Part shown: positions 25,087-31,810 of the stretch, in pieces
Layout: each line of letters starts with the position of its first letter
How positions within the stretch are numbered: the first letter of the stretch is position 1
Virus record (IMG/VR): IMGVR_UViG_3300017990_000045
Coordinates: 1 to 32,420 of that record
Strand: one strand, 5' to 3'
Source: a virus
Length of the DNA: 32,420 nucleotides
The notes under the pieces: model-generated
The model's input: the letters and a program-made list of their open reading frames with translations, nothing else
Told to the model about the DNA's origin: nothing
Database searches by the model: none
Translations under genes and position numbers: made by a program

Positions 25087-25798
25087 CTTTTGAGTTGATC
25101 CTTTCAGCGAGCTCCTTAGCCATTTTTAAAGAGCGTGGGTCTTTCATTAGCTTTAAAATCTTTCTTCGTGTCTCATCTATTGTCTCACCTCCGGTCTTGA
25201 TTTCCCCAGAATGGTCTACGTTGTATTGCTTTGCCCACCTTGCAGGATATTTCCTTTCGAGTTTCCATGCAGCAGCTTGCCAACTTTTCTCACCTGCTTT
25301 ATCCACTCGGACAAGGTCACGTAGTTCAGCTTGAACCACGGCCTCTTCAATAGCATCACCAAACTGCTCATAGATTGGGTCTATTAGTTTCAGCTTGCCT
25401 CTTATCTCTTCCAGTTTTTTTGAATCTTTTTCTGACTTAACAGAGCTTTTGAGTACCCGCCTATTTTCTCCGAGTTTTAACCACTCATAGTAAAGAGCTT
25501 TGGACAAGCCACAAGCGGCGCAAGCTGTTTCGATGTATGCTCCTGCCAAGATGAGCGAGGACACTCTTTCGATAAGTTCTTCGGTCAGAACAGTAGGACG
25601 ACCAAACTTTCCTTCTCGTTTTGTTGTTGGTTTTTTGTGGGCTGTTTTCTTGCGTAGAGTTTTCGCCTTTTTCAGCGCTTTCTTAGTTTCGGCAGTGTGG
25701 CGTACCTTTTTGTTGCTCACTTTGATTGATTTCGATGTAGCTTTTTTCTTCTTTTTCGCCACCTTCTTTTTCTTGGTCGTTTTTTTCTTTTTTACCAT
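25076..25798 (-). CDS. terS: Terminase small subunit with a lysine-rich N-terminal tail
   Basis: The product has 240 residues. Residues about 70 to 118 form the helix-turn-helix region of small terminases: GRPTVLTEELIERVSSLILAG followed by CAACGLSKALYYEWLKLGE. The C-terminal region has KSWQAAAWKLERKYPARWAKQY, common to this family. The first 68 residues are an extreme lysine-rich tail (MVKKKKTTKKKKVAKKKKKA then further Lys/Thr/Ala repeats) resembling histone H1 tails. The tail probably binds DNA electrostatically. The ATG follows GGGAGG. Confidence 0.8.
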   Translation of the reverse strand: MVKKKKTTKKKKVAKKKKKATSKSIKVSNKKVRHTAETKKALKKAKTLRKKTAHKKPTTKREGKFGRPTVLTEELIERVSSLILAGAYIETACAACGLSKALYYEWLKLGENRRVLKSSVKSEKDSKKLEEIRGKLKLIDPIYEQFGDAIEEAVVQAELRDLVRVDKAGEKSWQAAAWKLERKYPARWAKQYNVDHSGEIKTGGETIDETRRKILKLMKDPRSLKMAKELAERINSKDEK

Positions 25799-25990
25799 CT
25801 ATGCCTCCCTTACAAATCTCCAAAGTTGCCACTCAGAAGTGAGAGCAACAGCACAGCCATTCATCTCGCCTTCAAAAAGTGCATTAGGCCAATAGTAATT
25901 TGTTATAACTACCTTCTGCTTTGAGTGCGGGTGTTCTACAATGAAAGGCATCTTAGCGCCTGCTTTCCAAATCTCCATTAGTGTAGCCAT
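25799..25990 (-). CDS. Small hypothetical protein, 63 residues
   Basis: This gene starts at an ATG overlapping the ParB-like stop as TAATG and ends directly before the terminase small subunit. The product has a compact look (MATLMEIWKAGAKMPFIVEH, VVITNYYWPNALFEGEMN, ALTSEWQLWRFVREA) with several aromatic residues, suggesting a small folded domain. No known family is recognised. Coupling to both neighbours makes it a real gene. Confidence 0.65.
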   Translation of the reverse strand: MATLMEIWKAGAKMPFIVEHPHSKQKVVITNYYWPNALFEGEMNGCAVALTSEWQLWRFVREA

Positions 25991-26697
25991 TATGACATTA
26001 ACTCCCGATCTGGAGTCTGATCTATGAAAGCGGTTATCAACTCGATAGCAGGAACAGGACTAACATCGTCTAAATCTCCTGCATCTGGGTTTAGGATTCT
26101 TTTTACACGATCTACCTGAGCTTCCCAAAGTTCACACACAGCTATAGGTAGTCTAACCGTGAATGTTTGCCAGTCGTCATCTTCATCTGAGTTTTTGGAA
26201 GACTCTTCCTCGTCTTCATCTTGCACTTTGTCGAGTTTATCCCAGTCAAAATGAAGCATCTTCGTGTAGTTATCTATGTCGTCTGAGGACATTGGCAAGG
26301 TTGACACAAGGTCGTCTATATCAAATTTCTTAGCAATGTTAGTTATCAACTCTGCTAATTTGATAGGGTCACTGTCGAACTTTGTTTCGTTAGTTTCGAC
26401 AGCGATGCGTTTAGCATCCTCTAAAGATATTTTGCCGAGCATGAAACAAACAGCGTTCTTTTTCTTCAGTGCTTTGAGGGCTATCAGCCTATGATTTCCA
26501 TTTACTACTTCGTAGGTGTTTTTCTTCCTACTCTCTCGAACTATGAGGTTTTCAATCTGGCCGTTTTTAGAGAGGTTCTTCTTTAACTTCTCCATCAACT
26601 TCTCAGATTCTTCGTCGTCAGTCTTTTTGTAGTTCCATTTGGCAGGGATTAGTTTGTCGATTGACACAAGTTTATACTTGTCCAGTACAGATGGCAT
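25990..26697 (-). CDS. ParB-like (ParB/Srx fold) protein
   Basis: The product is 235 residues long. It starts with SIDKLIPAKWNYK, then LSKNGQIENLIVRES and the ParB core VVNGNHRLIALKALKKKNAV. The helical middle carries EDAKRIAVETNETKFDSDPIKLAELI. A very acidic linker (about residues 158 to 176) leads to a C-terminal helical region. ParB-fold proteins near terminase genes in phages can bind or cleave DNA, and recent work on the fold has shown CTP binding in true ParB. None of these activities is proven here. A hairpin-rich leader lies just upstream. Confidence 0.75.
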   Translation of the reverse strand: MPSVLDKYKLVSIDKLIPAKWNYKKTDDEESEKLMEKLKKNLSKNGQIENLIVRESRKKNTYEVVNGNHRLIALKALKKKNAVCFMLGKISLEDAKRIAVETNETKFDSDPIKLAELITNIAKKFDIDDLVSTLPMSSDDIDNYTKMLHFDWDKLDKVQDEDEEESSKNSDEDDDWQTFTVRLPIAVCELWEAQVDRVKRILNPDAGDLDDVSPVPAIELITAFIDQTPDRELMS

Positions 26698-26790
26698 TTC
26701 TCGGTTCTCCGTTTTTTAAAGCGGCGTGAAGCTGAGAAGGGGAAGCAAAACAGCCCCACGCCTACACCCATTCATAGAATGGAGGAAGAT
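26698..26790 (-). promoter_or_regulatory. Structured intergenic leader with two hairpins
   Basis: This 93-base gap lies between the acidic protein gene and the ParB-like gene. The minus-strand RNA can form a 6-bp hairpin with a UAU loop (CCAUUC/GAAUGG) at 26768-26782. It can also form a 12-bp hairpin at 26723-26762: GGCGUGGGGCUG pairs with CAGCUUCACGCC through ten standard and two G-U pairs, around a 16-base loop. The G-U pairs form only in minus-strand RNA. An A-rich stretch and the ribosome binding site follow. No U-run follows the stem, so it does not look like a simple terminator. Confidence 0.55.
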
Positions 26791-27123
26791 TTATTTAATA
26801 AGGTCTCTGATCTTACGAGCGATCTCCATGCCGTGATCCCTTGCGGATTTACCTGCGTAAGCCGGAAGTTTAGCGGCGAGGTCGGCAGCTTCATTCAGAG
26901 CATCTTTGACAAGAGACTTATCGTTGAGTAGAGCTTTCACTTCTGCTTCTGTGTAAAGTTTTTCTTCTACCTCTTCTGGTTCATCTTCTCTGTCGCTATC
27001 GTTAGCAGAATCCTCTGCAACAGATTCAGCCACGTCTGTTTTTTCTTCAGTTGGTTCAGCCACTTCTTCAGTCGCCACATCTTCTTTTTCCTCAACTTGG
27101 GGTTTTACTTCTTCAGTCGTCAT
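26791..27123 (-). CDS. Acidic protein with helical C-terminal domain
   Basis: This gene encodes 110 residues. The first 57 are dominated by Glu, Asp, Val and Thr (EEVKPQVEEKEDVATEEVAE) and are probably disordered. The last 50 form a likely helical domain (YTEAEVKALLNDKSLVKDAL and GMEIARKIRDLIK). It is the first gene after the promoter-like gap downstream of the modification operon, with an AAGGAG ribosome binding site. Acidic tails of this kind occur in DNA mimics and in scaffold-like proteins. The function is unknown. Confidence 0.7.
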   Translation of the reverse strand: MTTEEVKPQVEEKEDVATEEVAEPTEEKTDVAESVAEDSANDSDREDEPEEVEEKLYTEAEVKALLNDKSLVKDALNEAADLAAKLPAYAGKSARDHGMEIARKIRDLIK

Positions 27124-27172
27124 TTTTTACTCCTTAAATAAATTATACACTCGATGCTATGCACCATTAAAG
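27124..27172 (-). promoter_or_regulatory. Candidate sigma-70-type promoter
   Basis: On the minus strand a perfect TATAAT lies at 27142-27147, about 18 bases before the ATG of the acidic protein gene. A weak -35 element (TTTAAT) lies 18 bases upstream. The gap is one of few non-coding stretches and falls between the modification operon and the packaging and structural genes. It could start a late transcript. The poor -35 keeps confidence moderate. Confidence 0.45.
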
Positions 27173-28045
27173 TCAGTCTTGCCACTTTACACCACGAGCC
27201 TCCCACATGGAAGTGAGTATGCGCTCAAATTCTCTAAACTTTTCAGCCGAGTGACTGAGTTTCGCTGTAGATGCTTCAGGCCCTTTTTGAATTGAGAAAA
27301 TATCTACAGGAATATCATTGTCTAGGTAATTTTCTTTGGAAGGGCCTTTTTGAACAATGGAGCCAAAGCGATTAAGGGCGAAGAATGTTCCGTACCTAAC
27401 CGGAGATGTCCACGTAGTTGAGTCAATCGAGTAGAATGGGTACTCGTTAGCCACAGACGGGTTAGTTAATGCGAAGCCATGAACCTTAACCTGTTTCTCG
27501 TAAGCGGTTTTCAAGCACTTCATGTAAGGCACACACATCTTCCCGTGCCTCAACCCTTCAAGTCCAACATACTTAGATTGCGAGTCTTTCAACATATCTA
27601 GGTAGTCTTTCCACTCGTCGCAGCGGTGATAGACGGTTATGCACTTCTCGTACAGACCTTCTTTTTTCATTCGTTTTCGCCACTGTTTGACTTTATCGAG
27701 TCCGACTATCGCCTGAATGTCTAACTCTACAAAGTATGAAAACTTTTCCCAGTGTTCTTTTAGCCACTTAAAGTATCTTTCCACATACTCATCAGGATCA
27801 GGCATTTTGCTTTTGTCTGCGTTTTGCTGATGTGTGGCCGACGAGATTCCTGCGTAGCCGAAGAAGGAGTGAGCTCCCGAATCTATAGTTATCAAACCTT
27901 CGTGTTTGCGCTCGGCCAACTCATTTAGTAACGAGGTGGTATTCTTTTGGTAGAAGAATGTTCCAAAGACATTATCCGTAGTTTTGATCTTCACGTCTTT
28001 GTAGGAGTTTAAGATGGACTCCATGCCAGCGAGGTATACTTTCAT
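27173..28045 (-). CDS. dpdA: DpdA-like DNA 7-deazaguanine transglycosylase
   Basis: I start at the ATG at 28045, which overlaps the glycosyltransferase stop as ATGA, giving 290 residues. The product resembles the tRNA-guanine transglycosylase superfamily, phage DpdA branch. It has ITIDSGAHSF with DSGA at 55 to 58, FVELDI at 105 to 110, GLEGLRHG near 161, KVHGFALT at 187 to 194 and YSIDSTTW at 205 to 212. The conserved aspartates in DSGA, ELD and DST are good candidates for base recognition and the nucleophile. DpdA enzymes swap guanine in DNA for a 7-deazaguanine made by FolE, QueD and QueE, all encoded upstream here. The tRNA role of bacterial Tgt is less likely given this context. Confidence 0.8.
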   Translation of the reverse strand: MKVYLAGMESILNSYKDVKIKTTDNVFGTFFYQKNTTSLLNELAERKHEGLITIDSGAHSFFGYAGISSATHQQNADKSKMPDPDEYVERYFKWLKEHWEKFSYFVELDIQAIVGLDKVKQWRKRMKKEGLYEKCITVYHRCDEWKDYLDMLKDSQSKYVGLEGLRHGKMCVPYMKCLKTAYEKQVKVHGFALTNPSVANEYPFYSIDSTTWTSPVRYGTFFALNRFGSIVQKGPSKENYLDNDIPVDIFSIQKGPEASTAKLSHSAEKFREFERILTSMWEARGVKWQD

Positions 28046-29019
28046 ATCTGTTCTATCCAATCTATTGTTTCTGAAAAGCCGAAATCCATCACTTTTTCAT
28101 CGTAGTTATCTAATCCTTGGTAGATCATGTCAGCAGCTTCTTCTAATGTGTCGTACCTGTACTCCTTTGGGTATAAATCCGAGTAGGACAAACGGTTAGG
28201 TACTACTGGGACACACCCACGAGCGGCACCCTCAGCCATTGCTATGCCAAAGGTCTCCTGACGGGCGGTAGATACTACTATTTTTGCCTTTGAAAGTAGG
28301 CCATAATACTCAGGTTTAGTAGCACACTCCTCGACCGTTTTAAGCCATTGAGTTTCGGGGTATTTTTCGGGGTATTTTTTCGAGAATATTCTTTCGATAG
28401 TAGCAAACTCCTCCGGCGCCTTCTCGGGAGCAATCCTATGTGGAAATACTACTAAATCCTTCTTTCGTGGAGGTGTTTCCCACTTTGGACAGGAGACAGG
28501 CCAGTTCACGATCCTAAACTTATGGTGATAATCTGTTCCGAGGTGTTCTTGGATAAGATCAACGTGGAATTGAGTTGCGACAAAAACTTCGTCGGCTGCT
28601 GCAAGCAGTGATCGTTCAAAGCCTTTAGCCCATTTGCCCATTCCTACTCTCGATATAAAGTCGTGCTCATCCCAAGTTCCTGCATGGAGGCATCCTTTGA
28701 TCTTGAAATCCAGACCCATACCATCTCTCATGTAAGCAATAGCAGATACGACAGGATTCCACAGGTCGGCAAAGAAAACGGTCTTCGGAGAAGTTTTCTC
28801 TAATGCTTTAACAAGGTGAGCTCCTTGGGCGAGCTTAAAGAAGTTTGTCTCTGAAACGTCCAAAAACTCACCGCATCGAATCTCATGCTTCTTCGTATCT
28901 CCTACGGTAAAGTAGGATTTTCCGTGCTTTTTGAACCCTTCTTCAAACCATCCCCACCACTGAGAGGAGTAGCGTGCTTCTATTTTTTCGATGGGGCAGA
29001 AGAATATGTCAACCTGCAT
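28042..29019 (-). CDS. GT4-like glycosyltransferase
   Basis: The product is 325 residues long with a GT-B layout. The N-terminal half includes VFFADLWNPVVSAIAY and GCLHAGTWDEHDF (near 109 to 121), then a helix with ADEVFVATQFH. The C-terminal half has FPHRIAPEK at 192 to 200, matching the R and K donor-phosphate residues of GT4, and ETFGIAMAE at 255 to 263, the EX7E motif. The gene starts behind GGAG, overlaps the radical SAM gene by 11 bases and the dpdA gene by 4. This places it inside the modification operon. Glycosylation of the 7-deazaguanine is a plausible role, but the acceptor is not shown by the sequence. Confidence 0.8.
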   Translation of the reverse strand: MQVDIFFCPIEKIEARYSSQWWGWFEEGFKKHGKSYFTVGDTKKHEIRCGEFLDVSETNFFKLAQGAHLVKALEKTSPKTVFFADLWNPVVSAIAYMRDGMGLDFKIKGCLHAGTWDEHDFISRVGMGKWAKGFERSLLAAADEVFVATQFHVDLIQEHLGTDYHHKFRIVNWPVSCPKWETPPRKKDLVVFPHRIAPEKAPEEFATIERIFSKKYPEKYPETQWLKTVEECATKPEYYGLLSKAKIVVSTARQETFGIAMAEGAARGCVPVVPNRLSYSDLYPKEYRYDTLEEAADMIYQGLDNYDEKVMDFGFSETIDWIEQI

Positions 29020-29725
29020 CCTGAGACTCCTTCCATTTTAGTAGTTTTTGGTGGATTTCGTGAGGATTAGTCACGCCACAGTAGCGGCAGATATATGGGT
29101 GTTTTTCTTTGACCGATAACTGGTGAAGGAAGTCGGCTCTCTTTTTGGAGTTCCATATTTCTTCCATTGTTTGGTCATACAAGTTTCCGAAGACGTGCTG
29201 TTTCCCGAAACACTTACAACAAGGAACGACATCTCCATCCCAGTGGATTGAGACATACTCGAAAGGAGTACGGCACTTAAACACTTTTTCTGAGAAGCAT
29301 GGTTTTTTGTGAGTAGTATCTTCGTAAGGGTGATCTTCGCCGAGGTGTTGGGTGAAAACTTGAGTAGGATATTCCTTTGCCAGTGTTTTCGACCGGAAAG
29401 AGTCCACGGTATTTGTAATAATATCTACGTTTGAAAGGTCACGTTCTTTTGTGGCATTAGTAGACAGCCCTACTTTTATCCCTAATTTTTTGACGTGTTC
29501 TACTATTTGAGTAAGCTCAGTGTGAAGGGTAGGTTCCCCAGCCATCTGCAACTCGGTGTACTCTGTATCTCCCCAATCTATCCGATCAAGTAAATCCATC
29601 TTCATAAAGCCGTGCTCTCGGTGCGCCCACTGTTCTGTACGAGCGCAAAAAGGACACTTCATGTTGCAGATACTTGTGACCTCTACTTGGTAAACTTTCC
29701 ATTTCTTCAAAAGTATCAACCTCAC
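29009..29725 (-). CDS. Radical SAM protein with SPASM-like C-terminal cysteines
   Basis: The product has 238 residues from GTG. An internal TTG at residue 6 with a GAGG ribosome binding site is an equally good start. C20-x3-C24-x2-C27 (CNMKCPFC) is the radical SAM cluster motif, and GEPT at 63 to 66 is the usual second motif. Further cysteines at about 143, 151, 169, 170, 172, 213 and 216 (VPCCKC and CRYC) resemble a SPASM or twitch domain that holds extra Fe-S clusters. It sits between the kinase and glycosyltransferase genes. Radical SAM/SPASM proteins modify peptides, sugars or nucleotides. The substrate here is unknown. Confidence 0.8.
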   Translation of the reverse strand: MRLILLKKWKVYQVEVTSICNMKCPFCARTEQWAHREHGFMKMDLLDRIDWGDTEYTELQMAGEPTLHTELTQIVEHVKKLGIKVGLSTNATKERDLSNVDIITNTVDSFRSKTLAKEYPTQVFTQHLGEDHPYEDTTHKKPCFSEKVFKCRTPFEYVSIHWDGDVVPCCKCFGKQHVFGNLYDQTMEEIWNSKKRADFLHQLSVKEKHPYICRYCGVTNPHEIHQKLLKWKESQDAG

Positions 29726-29766
29726 TTTCAGACACTAAAAGTCACACTGTAACTTCTTGTAACTTC
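29726..29766 (-). repeat. Tandem 10-base repeat at the gap after the kinase gene
   Basis: Two adjacent copies of TGTAACTTCT (plus strand) lie at 29748-29757 and 29758-29767. They fill about half of a 41-base gap between the kinase and radical SAM genes. No palindrome or -10 element is clear in it. It could be an operator or a replication slip remnant. Confidence 0.4.
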
Positions 29767-30348
29767 TCAAAACATTGTTCCTATCATTGACGAGACCTTA
29801 TCCACTCTTGCTACAACTTCTCGGTCTTTGATAAGGTAAAGGTCAGTCATGCCACTACTTTTCAAAGTCTTATAGAGATCATTATAAAGTGAATCCATCT
29901 GATCTCTCAGATCGACCGATTTAGGACGAAAGCCATCGTTTACATAATCTATGCCTTCGGTAGACATGAAGAAAATAATGTCATAAGATTTCTTCCAATC
30001 TGCCACCATATCTGCGACGAGTTTATCTGGCTTAACGGACACATTCTTACAAGTCCACAAGTAGTAAAGCCACCAATCTAAAACGGTTCGCTCGGTAACT
30101 AAAAAATCTACATCATCCCTTACCATGTGCTCACACTCAGCGGCCATCTGCTTGTATAAGACATGAAGTCGAGCGTTTGGGTCTGTGTCAAACTTCTCAG
30201 GATTAAAAGGCACTGATCGGCAGAGGTCGTTACAATAGCCGACCCGCTGTTTCTTTAGTTTTAATTTCTTCACTGTTTCAAAGGCACAGGTTGTTTTTCC
30301 TGTACAGCCGTTACCTATGAAAGCAATCTTTTGTATGTTTTTCTTCAT
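29767..30348 (-). CDS. P-loop NTPase/kinase (AAA_28-like)
   Basis: The product has 193 residues. A P-loop (GNGCTGKTT) lies at 12 to 20. Downstream are FLVTERTVLDWWLYYLWTC, with the TER/DW pattern of small nucleoside or cofactor kinases, and YDIIFFMSTEG. The pattern fits AAA_28/NadR-kinase-like proteins common in phages. It lies in the modification operon, overlapping the T-fold gene as ATGA. It may phosphorylate a nucleoside or sugar precursor, or serve NAD or dNTP salvage. The sequence alone does not decide. Confidence 0.75.
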   Translation of the reverse strand: MKKNIQKIAFIGNGCTGKTTCAFETVKKLKLKKQRVGYCNDLCRSVPFNPEKFDTDPNARLHVLYKQMAAECEHMVRDDVDFLVTERTVLDWWLYYLWTCKNVSVKPDKLVADMVADWKKSYDIIFFMSTEGIDYVNDGFRPKSVDLRDQMDSLYNDLYKTLKSSGMTDLYLIKDREVVARVDKVSSMIGTMF

Positions 30349-30662
30349 TTAATTAAAATTGCTCCATTCTCTCCGTCTTCTAAAACGGAGCAAGAGTCAA
30401 GGTCAAATCTATTTATCAAATCTTCAGCAATGTCTTCGCAAGACCATGAACGAAGGTCGTCGTAGTTTTGACTTATGCAAGTTTGAATCTCTCTTTTCAA
30501 AGTTATAAATTCTATATCCCTGTCATTGTGGCTAACCTCTTTTATAGCTTTAACGTGAAAGATATGTCTGTGTGGGTGTTTTAAAAATTCAACGTCACCT
30601 TCAGCACCATGCCACTGGTGTATTCCTTCAAATTGAAGTTTTACGACTATGTATCTTGTCAT
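30345..30662 (-). CDS. Divergent QueD-like (T-fold) protein without the catalytic cysteine
   Basis: This gene encodes 105 residues that align by eye with the QueD of this operon. F11-x3-H15 keeps identical spacing. H31-R-H33 stands for the H-x-H zinc ligands. IEF near 50 to 52 stands for the VDF block. CEDIAEDLI stands for the PTAEN helix. Glu95 stands for the conserved pterin-binding Glu. The cysteine that precedes the H-x-H in true QueD enzymes is replaced by Leu27. Zinc and pterin-like binding may persist, but the QueD reaction is unlikely. It may bind or process a pterin or deazapurine intermediate. Confidence 0.65.
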   Translation of the reverse strand: MTRYIVVKLQFEGIHQWHGAEGDVEFLKHPHRHIFHVKAIKEVSHNDRDIEFITLKREIQTCISQNYDDLRSWSCEDIAEDLINRFDLDSCSVLEDGENGAILIK

Positions 30663-30665
30663 TTC

Positions 30666-31214
30666 TCATCCTTTCACAAGTTTCAAAAACTCTTCTTTTG
30701 TCGATTGCTGTCTAAAAGCCCCTCTAACGGCAGAGGTCACCATAACTGAGTTTTGCTTTCCAACACCCCTCATGGTCATACACAGGTGTTGAGCTTCTAT
30801 GACTACCATGACTCCTTTTGGCTGCAATACTTCTTCAATAGTTGAAGCAACTTGTTCAGTTAACCTCTCTTGTATCTGCATACGTTTGGCATAGCAATCT
30901 AACAACCTGGCCAACTTTGAGATTCCAACTACCCGTTTGTCTGGTATGTATGCAATGTGCGCTTTACCTGAGAACGGGAGGGTGTGATGCTCACACATGG
31001 AGTACATCTCTATATTCTTGAGCAATACCATCTGGTCATAGCCATCACTGTTAAAGGTAGTGCCTAAGATTTTCTTTGGGTCTTGCTTATATCCCGAATA
31101 GATTTCTTTCCACGAGTTTACAATCCTTTTTGGCGTATCTAGCAAACCCTCTCGTTCAGCATTTTCGCCTATATATGATAAGGTATCTTTTACCTTGTCT
31201 AAAATATCAGTCAT
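30666..31214 (-). CDS. folE: GTP cyclohydrolase I
   Basis: I start at the ATG at 31214, which overlaps the QueE stop as ATGA. An ATG 15 bases upstream is possible. The 182-residue product matches GTP cyclohydrolase [19 protein letters not shown], the [19 protein letters not shown] block with zinc ligands C74 and H77, [25 protein letters not shown], and the second cysteine in [12 protein letters not shown] (C145). It converts GTP to dihydroneopterin triphosphate, the first step toward 7-deazaguanines. A bacterial host normally has its own FolE, so this copy probably boosts supply. Confidence 0.95.
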   Translation of the reverse strand: MTDILDKVKDTLSYIGENAEREGLLDTPKRIVNSWKEIYSGYKQDPKKILGTTFNSDGYDQMVLLKNIEMYSMCEHHTLPFSGKAHIAYIPDKRVVGISKLARLLDCYAKRMQIQERLTEQVASTIEEVLQPKGVMVVIEAQHLCMTMRGVGKQNSVMVTSAVRGAFRQQSTKEEFLKLVKG

Positions 31215-31810
31215 TTTATTCCCATCCATTTATGAGTTTGCAGGCTAATTCTCCACTTAGGATTTTTTCTTATGTAGATATAAATCTTTTTAAGGTTTTC
31301 ATACATCGCCGAAGATTCTGGTGATAGGTATAAGAAAGCTGTGTCGTCATCTCTATGCCTATCAAGAATTTCAAAGTTGAAGTTATTATCAACAACGTAC
31401 TTAAACTCATTGACGAGTGGGTAAAGTTTTTCGTCTATCTCATAGCAAGATTGTTCCTTTGGTGAGCAGGTAATCCAATCTGGAATTACGCTTGGTGGAG
31501 GCTTAGTTCCGTTAGTCTCCATCGCAACATAGAAACCGAGTGATTGTAGCATATTAATAATTTGAGGTGTCTGGGCATTAATAGTCGGCTCGCCTCCGGT
31601 CAAAACTGCAAAGCGTCCTATCTCTTCGGTGGCAAAAGCCGTGAAGTCTGTCAGTGGAACTTCAATTACCTGATCATACTCGGTGTCACAGAAGTGACAT
31701 TTCAAGTTACACTTAGGTACACGAACAAATAATGCTCTACGCCCTGCATGATATCCTTCACCTTGAAAAGACCAGAACATCTCATTTAACTTTAGAACAG
31801 TTCTATCCAA
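31211..31810 (-). CDS. queE: 7-carboxy-7-deazaguanine synthase
   Basis: The frame extends to 31843, but a TTG at 31810 has GGAGG six bases upstream and overlaps the QueD stop, so I start there (199 residues). The product has [19 protein letters not shown] and the radical SAM motif C34-x3-C38-x2-C41 ([13 protein letters not shown]), typical of QueE, followed by TGGEPT at 71 to 76 and METNGTK. It makes 7-carboxy-7-deazaguanine from 6-carboxytetrahydropterin. The C-terminal half is shorter than in some bacterial QueE proteins. Confidence 0.9.
   Translation of the reverse strand: MDRTVLKLNEMFWSFQGEGYHAGRRALFVRVPKCNLKCHFCDTEYDQVIEVPLTDFTAFATEEIGRFAVLTGGEPTINAQTPQIINMLQSLGFYVAMETNGTKPPPSVIPDWITCSPKEQSCYEIDEKLYPLVNEFKYVVDNNFNFEILDRHRDDDTAFLYLSPESSAMYENLKKIYIYIRKNPKWRISLQTHKWMGIK

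Noticed and set aside
26698-26790. A preQ1 class I riboswitch
   Set aside because: The leader has a stem and an A-rich tail, but the 12-bp stem, 16-base loop and missing conserved core do not match the short preQ1-I consensus. I keep only the claim of a structured leader.
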